A stretch of 39,450 nucleotides of DNA, from NCBI GenBank assembly GCA_015063545.1, contig SVTX01000014.1:1-39450 (forward strand), in the 5' to 3' direction. The translations under genes and the position numbers were made by a program. The notes under the pieces were generated by a model that saw only the letters and a program-made list of their open reading frames with translations, was not told where the DNA came from and did not search any database. Origin of the DNA: Oscillospiraceae bacterium (GTDB taxonomy: Bacteria; Bacillota; Clostridia; Oscillospirales; CAG-272). This document shows, in pieces, positions 14,542-23,517 of the stretch (the first letter of the stretch is position 1; every line of letters starts with the position of its first letter).

Positions 14542-16590
14542 ATGAAAAAGAAATTATTGGCGCTTGTTTTGTGCGCTGTGATGATTCTCTCGGTATTTAC
14601 TTCGCTTACGTCTTGCTCAAAGAATAAGGACGAGGAAAACGCCGAGGAGAATATCGCGTCAAAAAACGACGGGGCAAAGACATTGACCATGTGGATCGTC
14701 ACGGAAAATGAAAAGACTGCTGAGGACAAAGATGGAAATCCTTGTTTCCCAACAGAAGTTCAAAAGGCGATGGACGAGGTTGAAAAGGCTTTTTCCAAGG
14801 AAACAAAGAGAAAGTACAAGACCAATATAGACATTATATTCCTTACCGAAGAGGAGTACTACGACAAGCTTGAGTTCTCCATTAGAGCTACAGCGGATTT
14901 CGATGATTTAGTAGAAGAATGTGCGAGAATGCTTAAGTATTACCTTGGCCAGATGAAGGAGATTTATCCGGACAGAAGCACAAGTGATCTTACTAATCAG
15001 TTCTACATAGACTATCCAGAGTATTGGCCTTACAGAGAGGAAGCTGCGAAAAACCGTCAGGATACCTCTTCTGATGTCAATAAGGAAGATGAGTACGTAA
15101 GAAACGAGGAGACAGGAATCCTTGAGCTTAAGTATCCCGATGCAAAGGAAAATCAGGTGGATATCATATATCTTTCCGGCAGAGAAAGATTGATGAGTTA
15201 TATTGATAATGAATGGATCGTTCCCTTGGATGATGATCTTGCGGGCGTCGCTGCATCTCTTTCAAAATGTATTGCTCCTGCACTTTTGCAAGGAATCAAG
15301 CGTGATATGATGACGTACGCTATCCCCAATAATGTTCAGATTGGCGAATATACATACATGCTTATAGATAAAGAAATGTATGATTCTTTCGGATACGGTC
15401 AGCAGTTTACTTCAACGACAACCTTGGTGGACTGCAAGAGCTTTCTCAATGACGTAGCGAACAGCTCGCAATATGCTGATGTTCTTCCTATAGCTTCTAA
15501 TTTCGATGAGACCATGAGCCACTTTGTTTGGTACTGGCATTTAGGCTGGCAGCTCGTGGATGACGGACTTAATGCCAATGCTATGGAGTACATTGTTGGC
15601 GACGGAAAGGGTTATTCTGTGTTCGGCGCGCTTTACGGAGATCCCGCAAAGGCGTCCAGAGGACAGATCAGCCTTGGATTTAACAATCTTATGCTCGACG
15701 AGCAGTACAGAACTATTCTTGCTACACTTCAGACATACAAGTGTAACGGCTATTACGGTGAGCTCGCCGAAGGACAGCGTGCAGCAATCTCTTACCTGAA
15801 AGGCGATTACGGCATAAAGGGAGAGGCAGAGGCTAACAAGGGCGTGTATGTCGGTGAGGACGGACGCGAGTACTATGTATCTGTAGTAAAATATCCCGAG
15901 GTGACGGAAGAAGAGCTTTACGGAAATATGCTTGCGGTATCCGCATCTTCCGAGCATGCTTCTACCAGCATGGAGATAATTACTGCTATTAATACTGATC
16001 CCATATTCCGCAATATTCTTCAGTATGGTGTAGAAGGCAAGCATTATGACTTTGACGAAGATAGCGGTGCGCTTTACAGAATTCCTGTAAACAGCGACGC
16101 TGTTACCAATAAGGGGGCTGAGCCCATCTACTACGAGATGGATATCAGAAAAACAGGAAACAGCTTCGTGGCACATCCCGAAGAAGGCCTTGCTCCCGAC
16201 TATTGGGAGAACATAAAGCTTCAAAACGGTGACGCGGTTGTCAATCCTTTGCTCGGATTTGATATTACCAAGCATGCTGTTGAAGAGATGTCTGTTTCCA
16301 TGTATTGGCAGGACCTTGACCTTTTTGAAAACCTCAATGGCTGCATAAGCAAAGTCTTTGAAGCTGCAAAAAATGAGACTGAAATCAAAATTTTGATTGA
16401 ACAGTTAGCATCCGGTGACTATCTTGATGCTGAAAGTATAGATTTGGGCAAATTTGGCGGTTCGAGTGTTACTTTTGATTTAAGCAAGTACACCAATCCG
16501 AAGTATGAGGATGAGAGCGGTCAGCAGGCATCCCCTTATACCATTTACTTTGCTTGGATGGAACAGAACGGTTACGTTCCCGCAGTGTGA
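14542..16590 (+). CDS. Extracellular solute-binding lipoprotein (ABC importer type)
   Basis: A 682-residue lipoprotein. Signal peptide and lipobox are clear (LTSC, Cys 25). After an acidic linker the mature protein starts with the family-1-like strand KTLTMWIVTENE (about 46-57), then DIIYLSGRERLMSYIDNEWIVPLDDDL (about 208-234), where sugar-binding proteins usually describe the hinge and cleft, and ends without an anchor. It is much longer than simple sugar-binding proteins (about 420). It has its own promoter and terminator and no adjacent permease of its own; the nearest permeases are those of the operon that begins at 18068. It is probably an additional receptor for that system or an orphan receptor. 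Sugar or oligosaccharide ligand is inferred from the permease type. Confidence 0.88.
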   Translation: MKKKLLALVLCAVMILSVFTSLTSCSKNKDEENAEENIASKNDGAKTLTMWIVTENEKTAEDKDGNPCFPTEVQKAMDEVEKAFSKETKRKYKTNIDIIFLTEEEYYDKLEFSIRATADFDDLVEECARMLKYYLGQMKEIYPDRSTSDLTNQFYIDYPEYWPYREEAAKNRQDTSSDVNKEDEYVRNEETGILELKYPDAKENQVDIIYLSGRERLMSYIDNEWIVPLDDDLAGVAASLSKCIAPALLQGIKRDMMTYAIPNNVQIGEYTYMLIDKEMYDSFGYGQQFTSTTTLVDCKSFLNDVANSSQYADVLPIASNFDETMSHFVWYWHLGWQLVDDGLNANAMEYIVGDGKGYSVFGALYGDPAKASRGQISLGFNNLMLDEQYRTILATLQTYKCNGYYGELAEGQRAAISYLKGDYGIKGEAEANKGVYVGEDGREYYVSVVKYPEVTEEELYGNMLAVSASSEHASTSMEIITAINTDPIFRNILQYGVEGKHYDFDEDSGALYRIPVNSDAVTNKGAEPIYYEMDIRKTGNSFVAHPEEGLAPDYWENIKLQNGDAVVNPLLGFDITKHAVEEMSVSMYWQDLDLFENLNGCISKVFEAAKNETEIKILIEQLASGDYLDAESIDLGKFGGSSVTFDLSKYTNPKYEDESGQQASPYTIYFAWMEQNGYVPAV

Positions 16591-16626
16591 TTTGATTGAA
16601 AAATATTGAAATAGTTTGGCAAACCC

Positions 16627-16664
16627 AAAAGGCGTTGTGTCTGTTGACACAACGCCTTTTCTTT
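16627..16664 (+). terminator. Terminator after the solute-binding lipoprotein gene
   Basis: A perfect 15-bp stem (AAAAGGCGTTGTGTC with GACACAACGCCTTTT) and loop TGTT, followed by CTTT. Confidence 0.92.
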
Positions 16665-17640
16665 GTTGCGGAGAGATGCATGCGGCAACACGTTGTTTAT
16701 AAAACAACGAATGATTGATAAAGCGCAACGGCAATTTGCGCCTGTAAATAAAATTCAAGCATGAGGCGGAAATGTCTTGGTTTGGTTGCGCGAAGCTTAT
16801 GGGAGGTTTTGGCTGTTTTTTTTGACTGTTTGCGCGAGACTCATGGGACATCTTTGCGCCGGACGCTTGATTTTAACACGAATTGATGATGACCTGCGTG
16901 AGCTTGTGAGTGCGCGAAAGTCTTGCGGTGATCTTGCAATGTGTAATTGCTGTTTCGGCGGGAGTGTATATATGGCGATAAAAACATGCTCTTGTGTGTG
17001 TTGAAACGGATTGGCTTGGGGGGCGGCTTTTTTGTTATTTCGACGGCCTTGTTTTTTGCTATGTATCTTTTCTTGCTGTCTGAAATCACGGACGCTTTTT
17101 GCGTCTGGTAGTGGGGGTGACAGTCAAAAAAATGCGAAGCGCGACCGCAAAATATCTATTGGAAATAAAAGGAATAAATGGAACAAAATATAATAATTTG
17201 ACTGTTTGCTCAAGTGAATGGGCGGTTTTGAGTGGATGATGTTTGCGGATTATATAAAAATGCGAAAAAAATATATTTTTTTGCGGTGTTGCGAGTGTAG
17301 AAATTTGCATCGATAAATTATGCACCTTGCACAATAAAAATGTTCGGCGTGGTTAAAAACGTACAATCCAAAAATAGGAATTTTCAAACATTGGGGTAAA
17401 TGAAATTTACCCATGGCAAAACTTGAAAAAAACGGGGTGCTAAATGTATGTTTTAGCGCGTTTAACAGGGGGCTGAGGTTTTAAAACGAACGGTGGATGG
17501 TAAAAATAATTTACCTTTTCAAAGAGAGCTACCGGAGGTGGAGAAGTTTTTGTAAAAGTGTAAACTTATTTTTTGAAAATATGAACATCAAATTAACGCA
17601 AAGGGCATTTATTTAAAGGCGTGCGATGGTGTTTGAAAGG
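16665..17640. other. Gene-free stretch with short degenerate repeats and hairpins
   Basis: No coding frame here has a convincing start, codon pattern or family resemblance. What is visible: three related segments, GGTTGCGCGAAGCTTATGGGA (first at 16783), GACTGTTTGCGCGAGACTCA (16824) and GACTGTTTGCTCAAGTGAAT (17200), each followed by or ending in ATGGG or GGGA; small hairpins such as GGGTAAAT/ATTTACCC (about 17394-17412) and GCTAAA/TTTAGC (about 17439-17456); and the palindromic AAAAAAATATATTTTTTT near 17266. It may be decayed sequence or an unrecognised regulatory region. Confidence 0.5.
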
Positions 17641-17649
17641 ATTTTTTGC

Positions 17650-17678
17650 TTGACAAAAATAGGTGCTTGTGATATGAT
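17650..17678 (+). promoter_or_regulatory. Promoter of the seven-gene uptake operon
   Basis: TTGACA, 17 bases, TATGAT. The expected transcription start near 17686 leaves an unusually long leader of about 380 nt before the first gene. Confidence 0.82.
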
Positions 17679-17685
17679 TATAAGG

Positions 17686-18067
17686 TAAATTTAGGGCATC
17701 TTGCAGTAGTCGTTGCTATGCTGAGACCTGATTTTGCGTTGGACACTCAAGTGTCTGTGTTAAAACGTTGCGCCCCTCGCGCCTATTTATTACGCGTGCG
17801 TGCGCGAACGGTCAAAATTGCATAGCAGTAATACTGATGCCGCAATCCCGGTTTTTGAACTGACGGATAGAAACAGTCACAATGCCGCTCCGCCTGCCTT
17901 GCCCATGCCGCTTTTGGGTTTCTGACAGAAAGAGATGCAAACGGACTGCTCGGCTCCCTGCCTACTTTAGGGGTACGGCAGTCCGTGGCATGCGGTGTTA
18001 TTGGCGGAAGCATTTTACCCCTTTACGGGCTTATGCCCGAAAAATCTTGCAGGAGGAAATTTAAACC
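17686..18067 (+). other. Long structured 5' leader RNA of the uptake operon (candidate cis-regulatory RNA)
   Basis: The leader can fold into two domains. Domain 1 is closed by GCTATGC (17715-17721) with GCATAGC (17820-17826), extended by U-A, U-G and G-U pairs, and contains a GACAC-TCAA-GTGTC hairpin (17742-17755). Domain 2 is closed by ATGC (17935-17938) with GCAT (17988-17991) and a perfect 9-bp stem ACGGACTGC (17941-17949) with GCAGTCCGT (17978-17986), with an inner TCCCT/AGGGG hairpin. A CGGGC-TTAT-GCCCG hairpin (18026-18039) precedes the AGGAGG site. It matches no riboswitch class I know. There is no poly-T terminator, so any control would act on translation or RNA stability. Confidence 0.55.
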
Positions 18068-21000
18068 ATGAAGAAAACGAATTTTCAAAGACTGACAGCT
18101 TCGCTGCTTTGTTTGATGTTTGTTCTCGGCTGCTTTACGTTGCCATTCTCGGCTGCGGGAGCAGGATTGTCGGGAAGTACAGCTTCAAGTACTTCAAACA
18201 ATGATATCATCGCAGAGATGGTAGAACTTCTTGATGCGCTTTCGTATGAGGAGTATGCTGCGGCTAACGCGCATGTTCCCGGATATAAGGGCGAGATCAT
18301 CAAGATAGACGCTGTTGAGGCTCTCAACACCGAACTGACAAAGGAAGGCGATTACAAGATCGAAATTATTGACGGGCAGGAGGCTGTATCTACTTTTAAT
18401 ACGGGCTCGGTGTCCTGGAATATTGAGATCCCCAATGACCCTGATGTTGCGGATGAGGATGAGGTCGCAAAGTACATAATCAAGATCGAATATTACGCAA
18501 AGGTGGATGAAAAAGCGGCAGACATTGAGCGTATCCTCAAAATAAACGGAAAAACTCCCTTTTTGGAAGCGCGTTATCTCAGCCTTCCCAAAACGTGGAA
18601 GAACAATTACGTTGATGCGATCTACACAGGAAAGGAATCTCTTAGCACCGTAGAAGCCGCGGCTAAAAAAGCGGAGATGGAGTGCTACAAGGAAGGCGGA
18701 AAGCTTAAGTTCAAGTACCCTGAGGTATGGACGCAGGCTAAGTCCGAATTCTGCGATACGTACGAGATCCGATTCATGAAGATCGATATCCATAAGAACG
18801 AGCTTCGCCCCGAGGCATATGAGGCTCCCGAATGGACCACCTACACGGTGAGAGATTCCTCGGGATATACATATAAGACTGACGTCAACGGCAATGGCTC
18901 TTTTAAGGACAGTGTGGACATCGAAAGTAATGAGTTCGCATTCGTATTCGAACCCGGTACATCTGTTCTTACTCTCGAAAGTGAAAATGAAGCTGCGGCA
19001 ATCAAGGCGATTTATCTTTGCCCCGTTAAGGCTCTCCCCACGTACTCTGAGTACATGAAGGACTATGCGGGTGTCAAGGACGGTAAGGATGTTGTCAAGC
19101 TTGAGGGTGAGTACACCGCTACGGCAACGGATAAGACGATATATGCAGTAGAAGACAGATCCTCGGCAGTGAACTCGCCTTGTGCGGCTGACAGAACTCT
19201 TCTTAACACATTTGGTGCAGAAAAGTGGCAGACCGTCGGTCAGGCTGTAACGTACACGTTCTCTGTGAACTCTTCGGGTATGTACGATATTATCACACGC
19301 TTCAGACAGAACGTGCTTGACGGTGTATTCGTAAACAGAGCGCTTTACGTGTACAGTGATTCTTCTCTTAAAGAGGGTGATCGCGGATATTATAACGGAA
19401 TTCCTTTCCAGGAAGCATCTGCGTTGATATACAACTACAGCGATGAGTGGCAGACTACTACGATGAAAGCGCTTGATGCTAACAACAAGTCAAAGGAATT
19501 TGAGCTCTACTTTGAGGCGGGTGTAACTTACACGCTTAAGTTTGAAGTAACTCTCGGTAAGATGGGTGAGATAATCAGTGACGTTCAGAACGCGCTTGAC
19601 GCGATAAACAATGATTACCTTACGATCCTCAGACTTACGGGAACAACGCCCGATAAGAACCGTGACTATAAATTCTCGACGGTAATGCCCGACCAGCTTG
19701 CTGACATGGTGCGTCAGTCCAAAGTGCTTAACAACGACGATCCCGACAAGCCGGGCGTTGCACAGAAGCTTACTTCGCTTGCGGGACAGAAGTCCTCTCA
19801 CGTAGGTACGCTTCAGAAGGTTGCGGATCTTCTTTACGAGATGGCTACCAACGAGGAAGAGATAGCGAGAAATCTCGCGCGTCTCAAGAGCTACATCGGT
19901 ACACTTGGTACGTTCCTCTCAGATATAAAGACACAGCCCTTGCAGGTTGACTACATAATGATTCAGCCCGACAGCGCCGAGGCTCCCGTGGCTAAGGCGG
20001 GATTCTGGAAGACTCTTTGGCATGAGATCAAGAGCTTCTTCTGGAGCTTCTTCCGTGACTATGACGGAATGGGTGTTATGGATGAATCCACAGTAGGAAA
20101 GGGTGTTGAGGTATGGCTTGCAAGCGGACGTGACCAGTCGCAGGTTATCCGTACACTTGTAAACAATGACTTTACCCCTTCCAGCAAGGCTAACGGAGAT
20201 GCGGTAGACGGAAGCCCCGTTGACCTTAAGCTCGTTGCCGTAGGAACGCTGTTGCCGTCCATCTTGGCAAAAGAAGGACCTGACGTATATTTGGGACTTG
20301 CTCAAGCTGACGTAATAAACTACGCTATACGTTCTGCTGTGCTTCCTATTGAAGGAATGGACGGATTTGACGAGCACATGACAAACTTTACCGATGCGGC
20401 GAAGCTTGTTGTCGGAATTGAAGACGCGAACGGAGTACAGCATTATTACGGAATTCCCGAGGCTCAAGGCTTTACGATGATGTTCGTACGTAAGGATATT
20501 CTTGCTGACCTTGGTCTTGGCATTCCTCAGACTTGGGATGATATCATGGCGGCTGTACCGGTTCTTCAGTCCAAGAACATGGAGATAGGTCTTACGCCTG
20601 ATTTCCAGATACATCTTTACCAGAATGGCGGCGAGCTTTTTGCCGACAACGGAATGAGAATCAACCTTGATTCCAAGGTGGCGCGCGACGCATTTGAAAA
20701 GACTTGTAACTTCTTTACGCAGTACGGTTTCCCCTACGTTTACGATGCTGCTAACCGTTTCAGAACGGGTGAGATGCCTATCGTAGTCAGTGACTACACC
20801 GGACTTTATAACCAGCTTAAGGTATTTGCAACCGAAATAGAAGGCTTGTGGGCATTCGTTCCCATGCCGGGTACCATCCAGAAGGATGCGGACGGTAACG
20901 TGATCCGTGATGAAAACGGCGAGCCTGTCATCAACAACTGTGCGATCTCTTCCATCACCGCAACGGTAATGGTAAAGGGATGTGAGGATAAGGCGAGAGC

Positions 21001-21646
21001 TTGGGAATTCATGAAGTGGTATACGGGCGCTGATTGCCAGAAGGACTACTCTAACGAAATGGTTGCTATCATGGGTCCCTCGGCTAAGTACAATACAGCG
21101 AACAAGACCGCGCTCGAAGACCTTCCTTGGACAGCTGATGAGCTTACGCAGATCTCTACTCAGTTTAAGAATCTTGCGGCAGTTCCCAACTATCCCGGAG
21201 CGTACATCATTGCGCGTTATACAAACTTCGCGTTCCTCGCGGCTTATAATAACAACGAAGATCCCGTTGACGCTCTCGACGGTTACATCCATACTATCAA
21301 TAAGGAAATAACACGTAAGAGAGAAGAATTCGGACTTGAAACACTCGAAAACGGTCAGATTCTCAAGGATAAGAGAAGAGATCAGGCTTACGATGCAATA
21401 GAAGCTCTCAACAAGATGGGCGAAACTGCTCTTGCAAAGCAGGCGCAGGATGCGCTCAAGTCGGGTGAAGATGCGGTAATTCTTTCCACCTCGCTGGAGA
21501 TGGCGGGTAAGATAGGACTTGGTAGTTCCGATCTTGACAAGTACCGCCTTAAGAACACAGAGATTGATGATCTCTCCAAGAATGAGCTTATCAAGTATCT
21601 GAGCAAAGCACTCTACGATGTATCGAAGTCGCAGGGAAGAGACTAA
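18068..21646 (+). CDS. Composite extracellular solute-binding protein with large N-terminal region
   Basis: A 1192-residue secreted protein. Residues 1 to about 32 form a signal peptide (a Cys in VLGC at 18-21 is a poor lipobox; cleavage after SAAGA is as likely). Residues about 70-320 and 340-495 look like beta-sandwich domains; the second (KLEGEYTATATDKTIYAVED, VTYTFSVNSSGMYDIITRF, LYFEAGVTYTLKFEVTLG) resembles galactose-binding-like carbohydrate modules. A helical stretch follows (500-625), then a Trp/Phe-rich amphipathic segment (646-664), then a complete family-1 binding-protein domain (about 678-1092: PDVYLGLAQADVINYAIRSA, YYGIPEAQGFTMMFVRKDIL, QTWDDIMAA, FMKWYTGADCQ). It leads the operon and probably feeds the permeases that follow. 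Carbohydrate as ligand is an inference. Confidence 0.85.
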   Translation: MKKTNFQRLTASLLCLMFVLGCFTLPFSAAGAGLSGSTASSTSNNDIIAEMVELLDALSYEEYAAANAHVPGYKGEIIKIDAVEALNTELTKEGDYKIEIIDGQEAVSTFNTGSVSWNIEIPNDPDVADEDEVAKYIIKIEYYAKVDEKAADIERILKINGKTPFLEARYLSLPKTWKNNYVDAIYTGKESLSTVEAAAKKAEMECYKEGGKLKFKYPEVWTQAKSEFCDTYEIRFMKIDIHKNELRPEAYEAPEWTTYTVRDSSGYTYKTDVNGNGSFKDSVDIESNEFAFVFEPGTSVLTLESENEAAAIKAIYLCPVKALPTYSEYMKDYAGVKDGKDVVKLEGEYTATATDKTIYAVEDRSSAVNSPCAADRTLLNTFGAEKWQTVGQAVTYTFSVNSSGMYDIITRFRQNVLDGVFVNRALYVYSDSSLKEGDRGYYNGIPFQEASALIYNYSDEWQTTTMKALDANNKSKEFELYFEAGVTYTLKFEVTLGKMGEIISDVQNALDAINNDYLTILRLTGTTPDKNRDYKFSTVMPDQLADMVRQSKVLNNDDPDKPGVAQKLTSLAGQKSSHVGTLQKVADLLYEMATNEEEIARNLARLKSYIGTLGTFLSDIKTQPLQVDYIMIQPDSAEAPVAKAGFWKTLWHEIKSFFWSFFRDYDGMGVMDESTVGKGVEVWLASGRDQSQVIRTLVNNDFTPSSKANGDAVDGSPVDLKLVAVGTLLPSILAKEGPDVYLGLAQADVINYAIRSAVLPIEGMDGFDEHMTNFTDAAKLVVGIEDANGVQHYYGIPEAQGFTMMFVRKDILADLGLGIPQTWDDIMAAVPVLQSKNMEIGLTPDFQIHLYQNGGELFADNGMRINLDSKVARDAFEKTCNFFTQYGFPYVYDAANRFRTGEMPIVVSDYTGLYNQLKVFATEIEGLWAFVPMPGTIQKDADGNVIRDENGEPVINNCAISSITATVMVKGCEDKARAWEFMKWYTGADCQKDYSNEMVAIMGPSAKYNTANKTALEDLPWTADELTQISTQFKNLAAVPNYPGAYIIARYTNFAFLAAYNNNEDPVDALDGYIHTINKEITRKREEFGLETLENGQILKDKRRDQAYDAIEALNKMGETALAKQAQDALKSGEDAVILSTSLEMAGKIGLGSSDLDKYRLKNTEIDDLSKNELIKYLSKALYDVSKSQGRD

Positions 21647-21678
21647 ACCAAACACCAATTCTGTAAAGGAGAAGATAA

Positions 21679-22626
21679 ATGTCTACTAAAACAGCAGAAA
21701 AACAAGCTGTGGCGCGTAAAGACATGACAATGCGTCAGTGGATATGGAAAGAGATGAAGCGCAACTGGATCGCTTACGTGATGGTTGCTCCGTACATGCT
21801 CATTTTCTGCATTTTCACTGTATTGCCTGTTGTGCTTTCAGCGTTCATGAGCTTTACAGACTTTAATATGCTGGAGATGCCAAATATCGTTTGGTTCAAG
21901 AACTACATTTCCTTGTTCTTTGACGATGACATATTCCTCATAGCCATTAAAAATACATTTGTATTCGCGGTTCTCGTAGGACCTGCATCATACTTGCTTT
22001 CCTTCTTGGTAGCTTGGTTTATTAACGAGCTTCCGCCCAGAATCAGAGCATTCGTAACACTTATATTCTATGCACCTTCTATTTCGGGTCAGGTATACCT
22101 TATTTGGGGTACGCTCTTTGCGGCAGACTCCTACGGTTGGATAAACGCGACCTTGCTTGATCTTGGACTCATAGATTCGGAAATTGCATTCTTCCAGAAC
22201 GAGGACTGGGTAATGCCGCTTTGCGTAGTGGTATCTCTCTGGACCTCGCTCGGAACGTCATTCCTGTCCTTTATCGCGGGTCTTCAAGGCGTTGACCGTT
22301 CTCTGTACGAGGCGGGCGCCGTTGACGGTGTAAAGAATAGATGGCAGGAGCTCTATTACATAACACTTCCGTCCATGAAGCCTCAGCTTATGTTCGGTGC
22401 GGTCATGACTATCACAGGATCCTTCGGATACGGAGCGATAGTTACGGCACTGGCAGGCTTCCCGTCGGTAAATTACGCCGCCCATACCATAGTTCACCAT
22501 CTGGAGGATTACGGTGGACAAAGATATGAGGTCGGTTACTCATCGGCAATAGCCGTTGTCCTATTCGTAATGATGGTGGGCGCAAACGGCCTTGTCAAGA
22601 AGATGCTTTCAAAGGTAGGTCAGTAG
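21679..22626 (+). CDS. ABC sugar-type permease, MalF/UgpA class
   Basis: A 315-residue permease with six predicted membrane segments starting at about residue 31 after a charged N-terminus. The EAA loop that contacts the ATPase is at 210-233 (YEAGAVDGVKNRWQELYYIT, then LPSMKP), with the expected conserved Gly. AAAGGAG precedes ATG, 32 bases after the composite binding protein. It should pair with the product of the next gene to form the first import channel of this locus. No ATPase gene is adjacent. Confidence 0.94.
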   Translation: MSTKTAEKQAVARKDMTMRQWIWKEMKRNWIAYVMVAPYMLIFCIFTVLPVVLSAFMSFTDFNMLEMPNIVWFKNYISLFFDDDIFLIAIKNTFVFAVLVGPASYLLSFLVAWFINELPPRIRAFVTLIFYAPSISGQVYLIWGTLFAADSYGWINATLLDLGLIDSEIAFFQNEDWVMPLCVVVSLWTSLGTSFLSFIAGLQGVDRSLYEAGAVDGVKNRWQELYYITLPSMKPQLMFGAVMTITGSFGYGAIVTALAGFPSVNYAAHTIVHHLEDYGGQRYEVGYSSAIAVVLFVMMVGANGLVKKMLSKVGQ

Positions 22627-22627
22627 T

Positions 22628-23500
22628 ATGGCAAAGTTAAGAACAAGAAAACATAAAGTCGTACTCGCCCGTTCTGCGGGAGGTGACGCCGGTATTACCG
22701 TAATGCTGGTTTTGCTTGGAGCATTTATGTTCCTGCCCATGCTTTACGTAATCATGCAGTCACTCAAGCCTCTTGACGAGTTGTGGATGTATCCTCCTAA
22801 GTTCACGGTTTCCAATCCCGGATTCCAGAACTACAAAGCACTCTTCTCGCTCATGAACATTTCTTGGGTTCCTTTCTCAAGATACATATTCAATACAGTA
22901 CTTACATCTGTTGCGGGTACGTTCGGGCACCTGTTCCTCGCGTCCCTTGCAGCGTACACATTGGCAAAGATCAAGTTCCCAGGAGCAAAGACCATGTTTA
23001 ATATGGTACAGCTCTCGCTCATGTTCAACGCGACGGTAACGGCAATTACTTCCTTTATTATAATGTCTGCATTCGGTTGGCTTGATACGTACTGGGCTAT
23101 TATAGTTCCCGCATGGGGTTCGACACTCGGTCTTTACCTTATGAAGCAGTTTATGGATACAAACGTTCCCGACACCGTTCTTGAGTCGGCACGACTTGAC
23201 GGTGCAGGAGAACTTCGTACATATTGGGTAATAGCGATGCCGATGGTTAAGCCCGCTTGGCTGACACTTATAGTGTACTCATTCCAGGGACTTTGGAACC
23301 AGGGCGCATCCAGCTATATCCATTCCGAGCAGCTCAAATCCTTTAACTACGCAATAGGTCAGATCACCGCCGGCGGTATCAAGCGTGCGGGCGCATCTGC
23401 GGCATCACAGGTTGTTATGATGCTCGTGCCTATTCTCGTATTCGTTATCACGCAGTCCAACATTATTGAGACGATGGGCTCCAGTGGTATGAAAGACTAA
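22628..23500 (+). CDS. ABC sugar-type permease, MalG/UgpE class
   Basis: A 290-residue permease with six membrane segments. The EAA loop lies at 186-209 (ESARLDGAGELRTYWVIAMP). The N-terminal pattern FLPMLYVIMQSLKPLDEL is typical of MalG-type subunits. Only one base separates its ATG from the TAG of the MalF-class gene; GGTAGG at the end of that gene probably serves as ribosome binding site, so translation is coupled. It is the second subunit of the first channel. Confidence 0.94.
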   Translation: MAKLRTRKHKVVLARSAGGDAGITVMLVLLGAFMFLPMLYVIMQSLKPLDELWMYPPKFTVSNPGFQNYKALFSLMNISWVPFSRYIFNTVLTSVAGTFGHLFLASLAAYTLAKIKFPGAKTMFNMVQLSLMFNATVTAITSFIIMSAFGWLDTYWAIIVPAWGSTLGLYLMKQFMDTNVPDTVLESARLDGAGELRTYWVIAMPMVKPAWLTLIVYSFQGLWNQGASSYIHSEQLKSFNYAIGQITAGGIKRAGASAASQVVMMLVPILVFVITQSNIIETMGSSGMKD

Positions 23501-23517
23501 TTTAGGAGGAAATCATA

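Noticed and set aside
16777..17004. Open frames of 75-82 codons on both strands in the gene-free stretch (16.7-17.3 kb)
   Set aside because: No ribosome binding site, no domain-like pattern, odd Cys/Arg-rich composition, and overlap with degenerate repeats.
19919..21658. Minus-strand open frame of 579 codons
   Set aside because: It is the antisense of the binding-protein domain of the 1192-residue protein, kept open by codon bias of the true gene; its product has no recognisable family.
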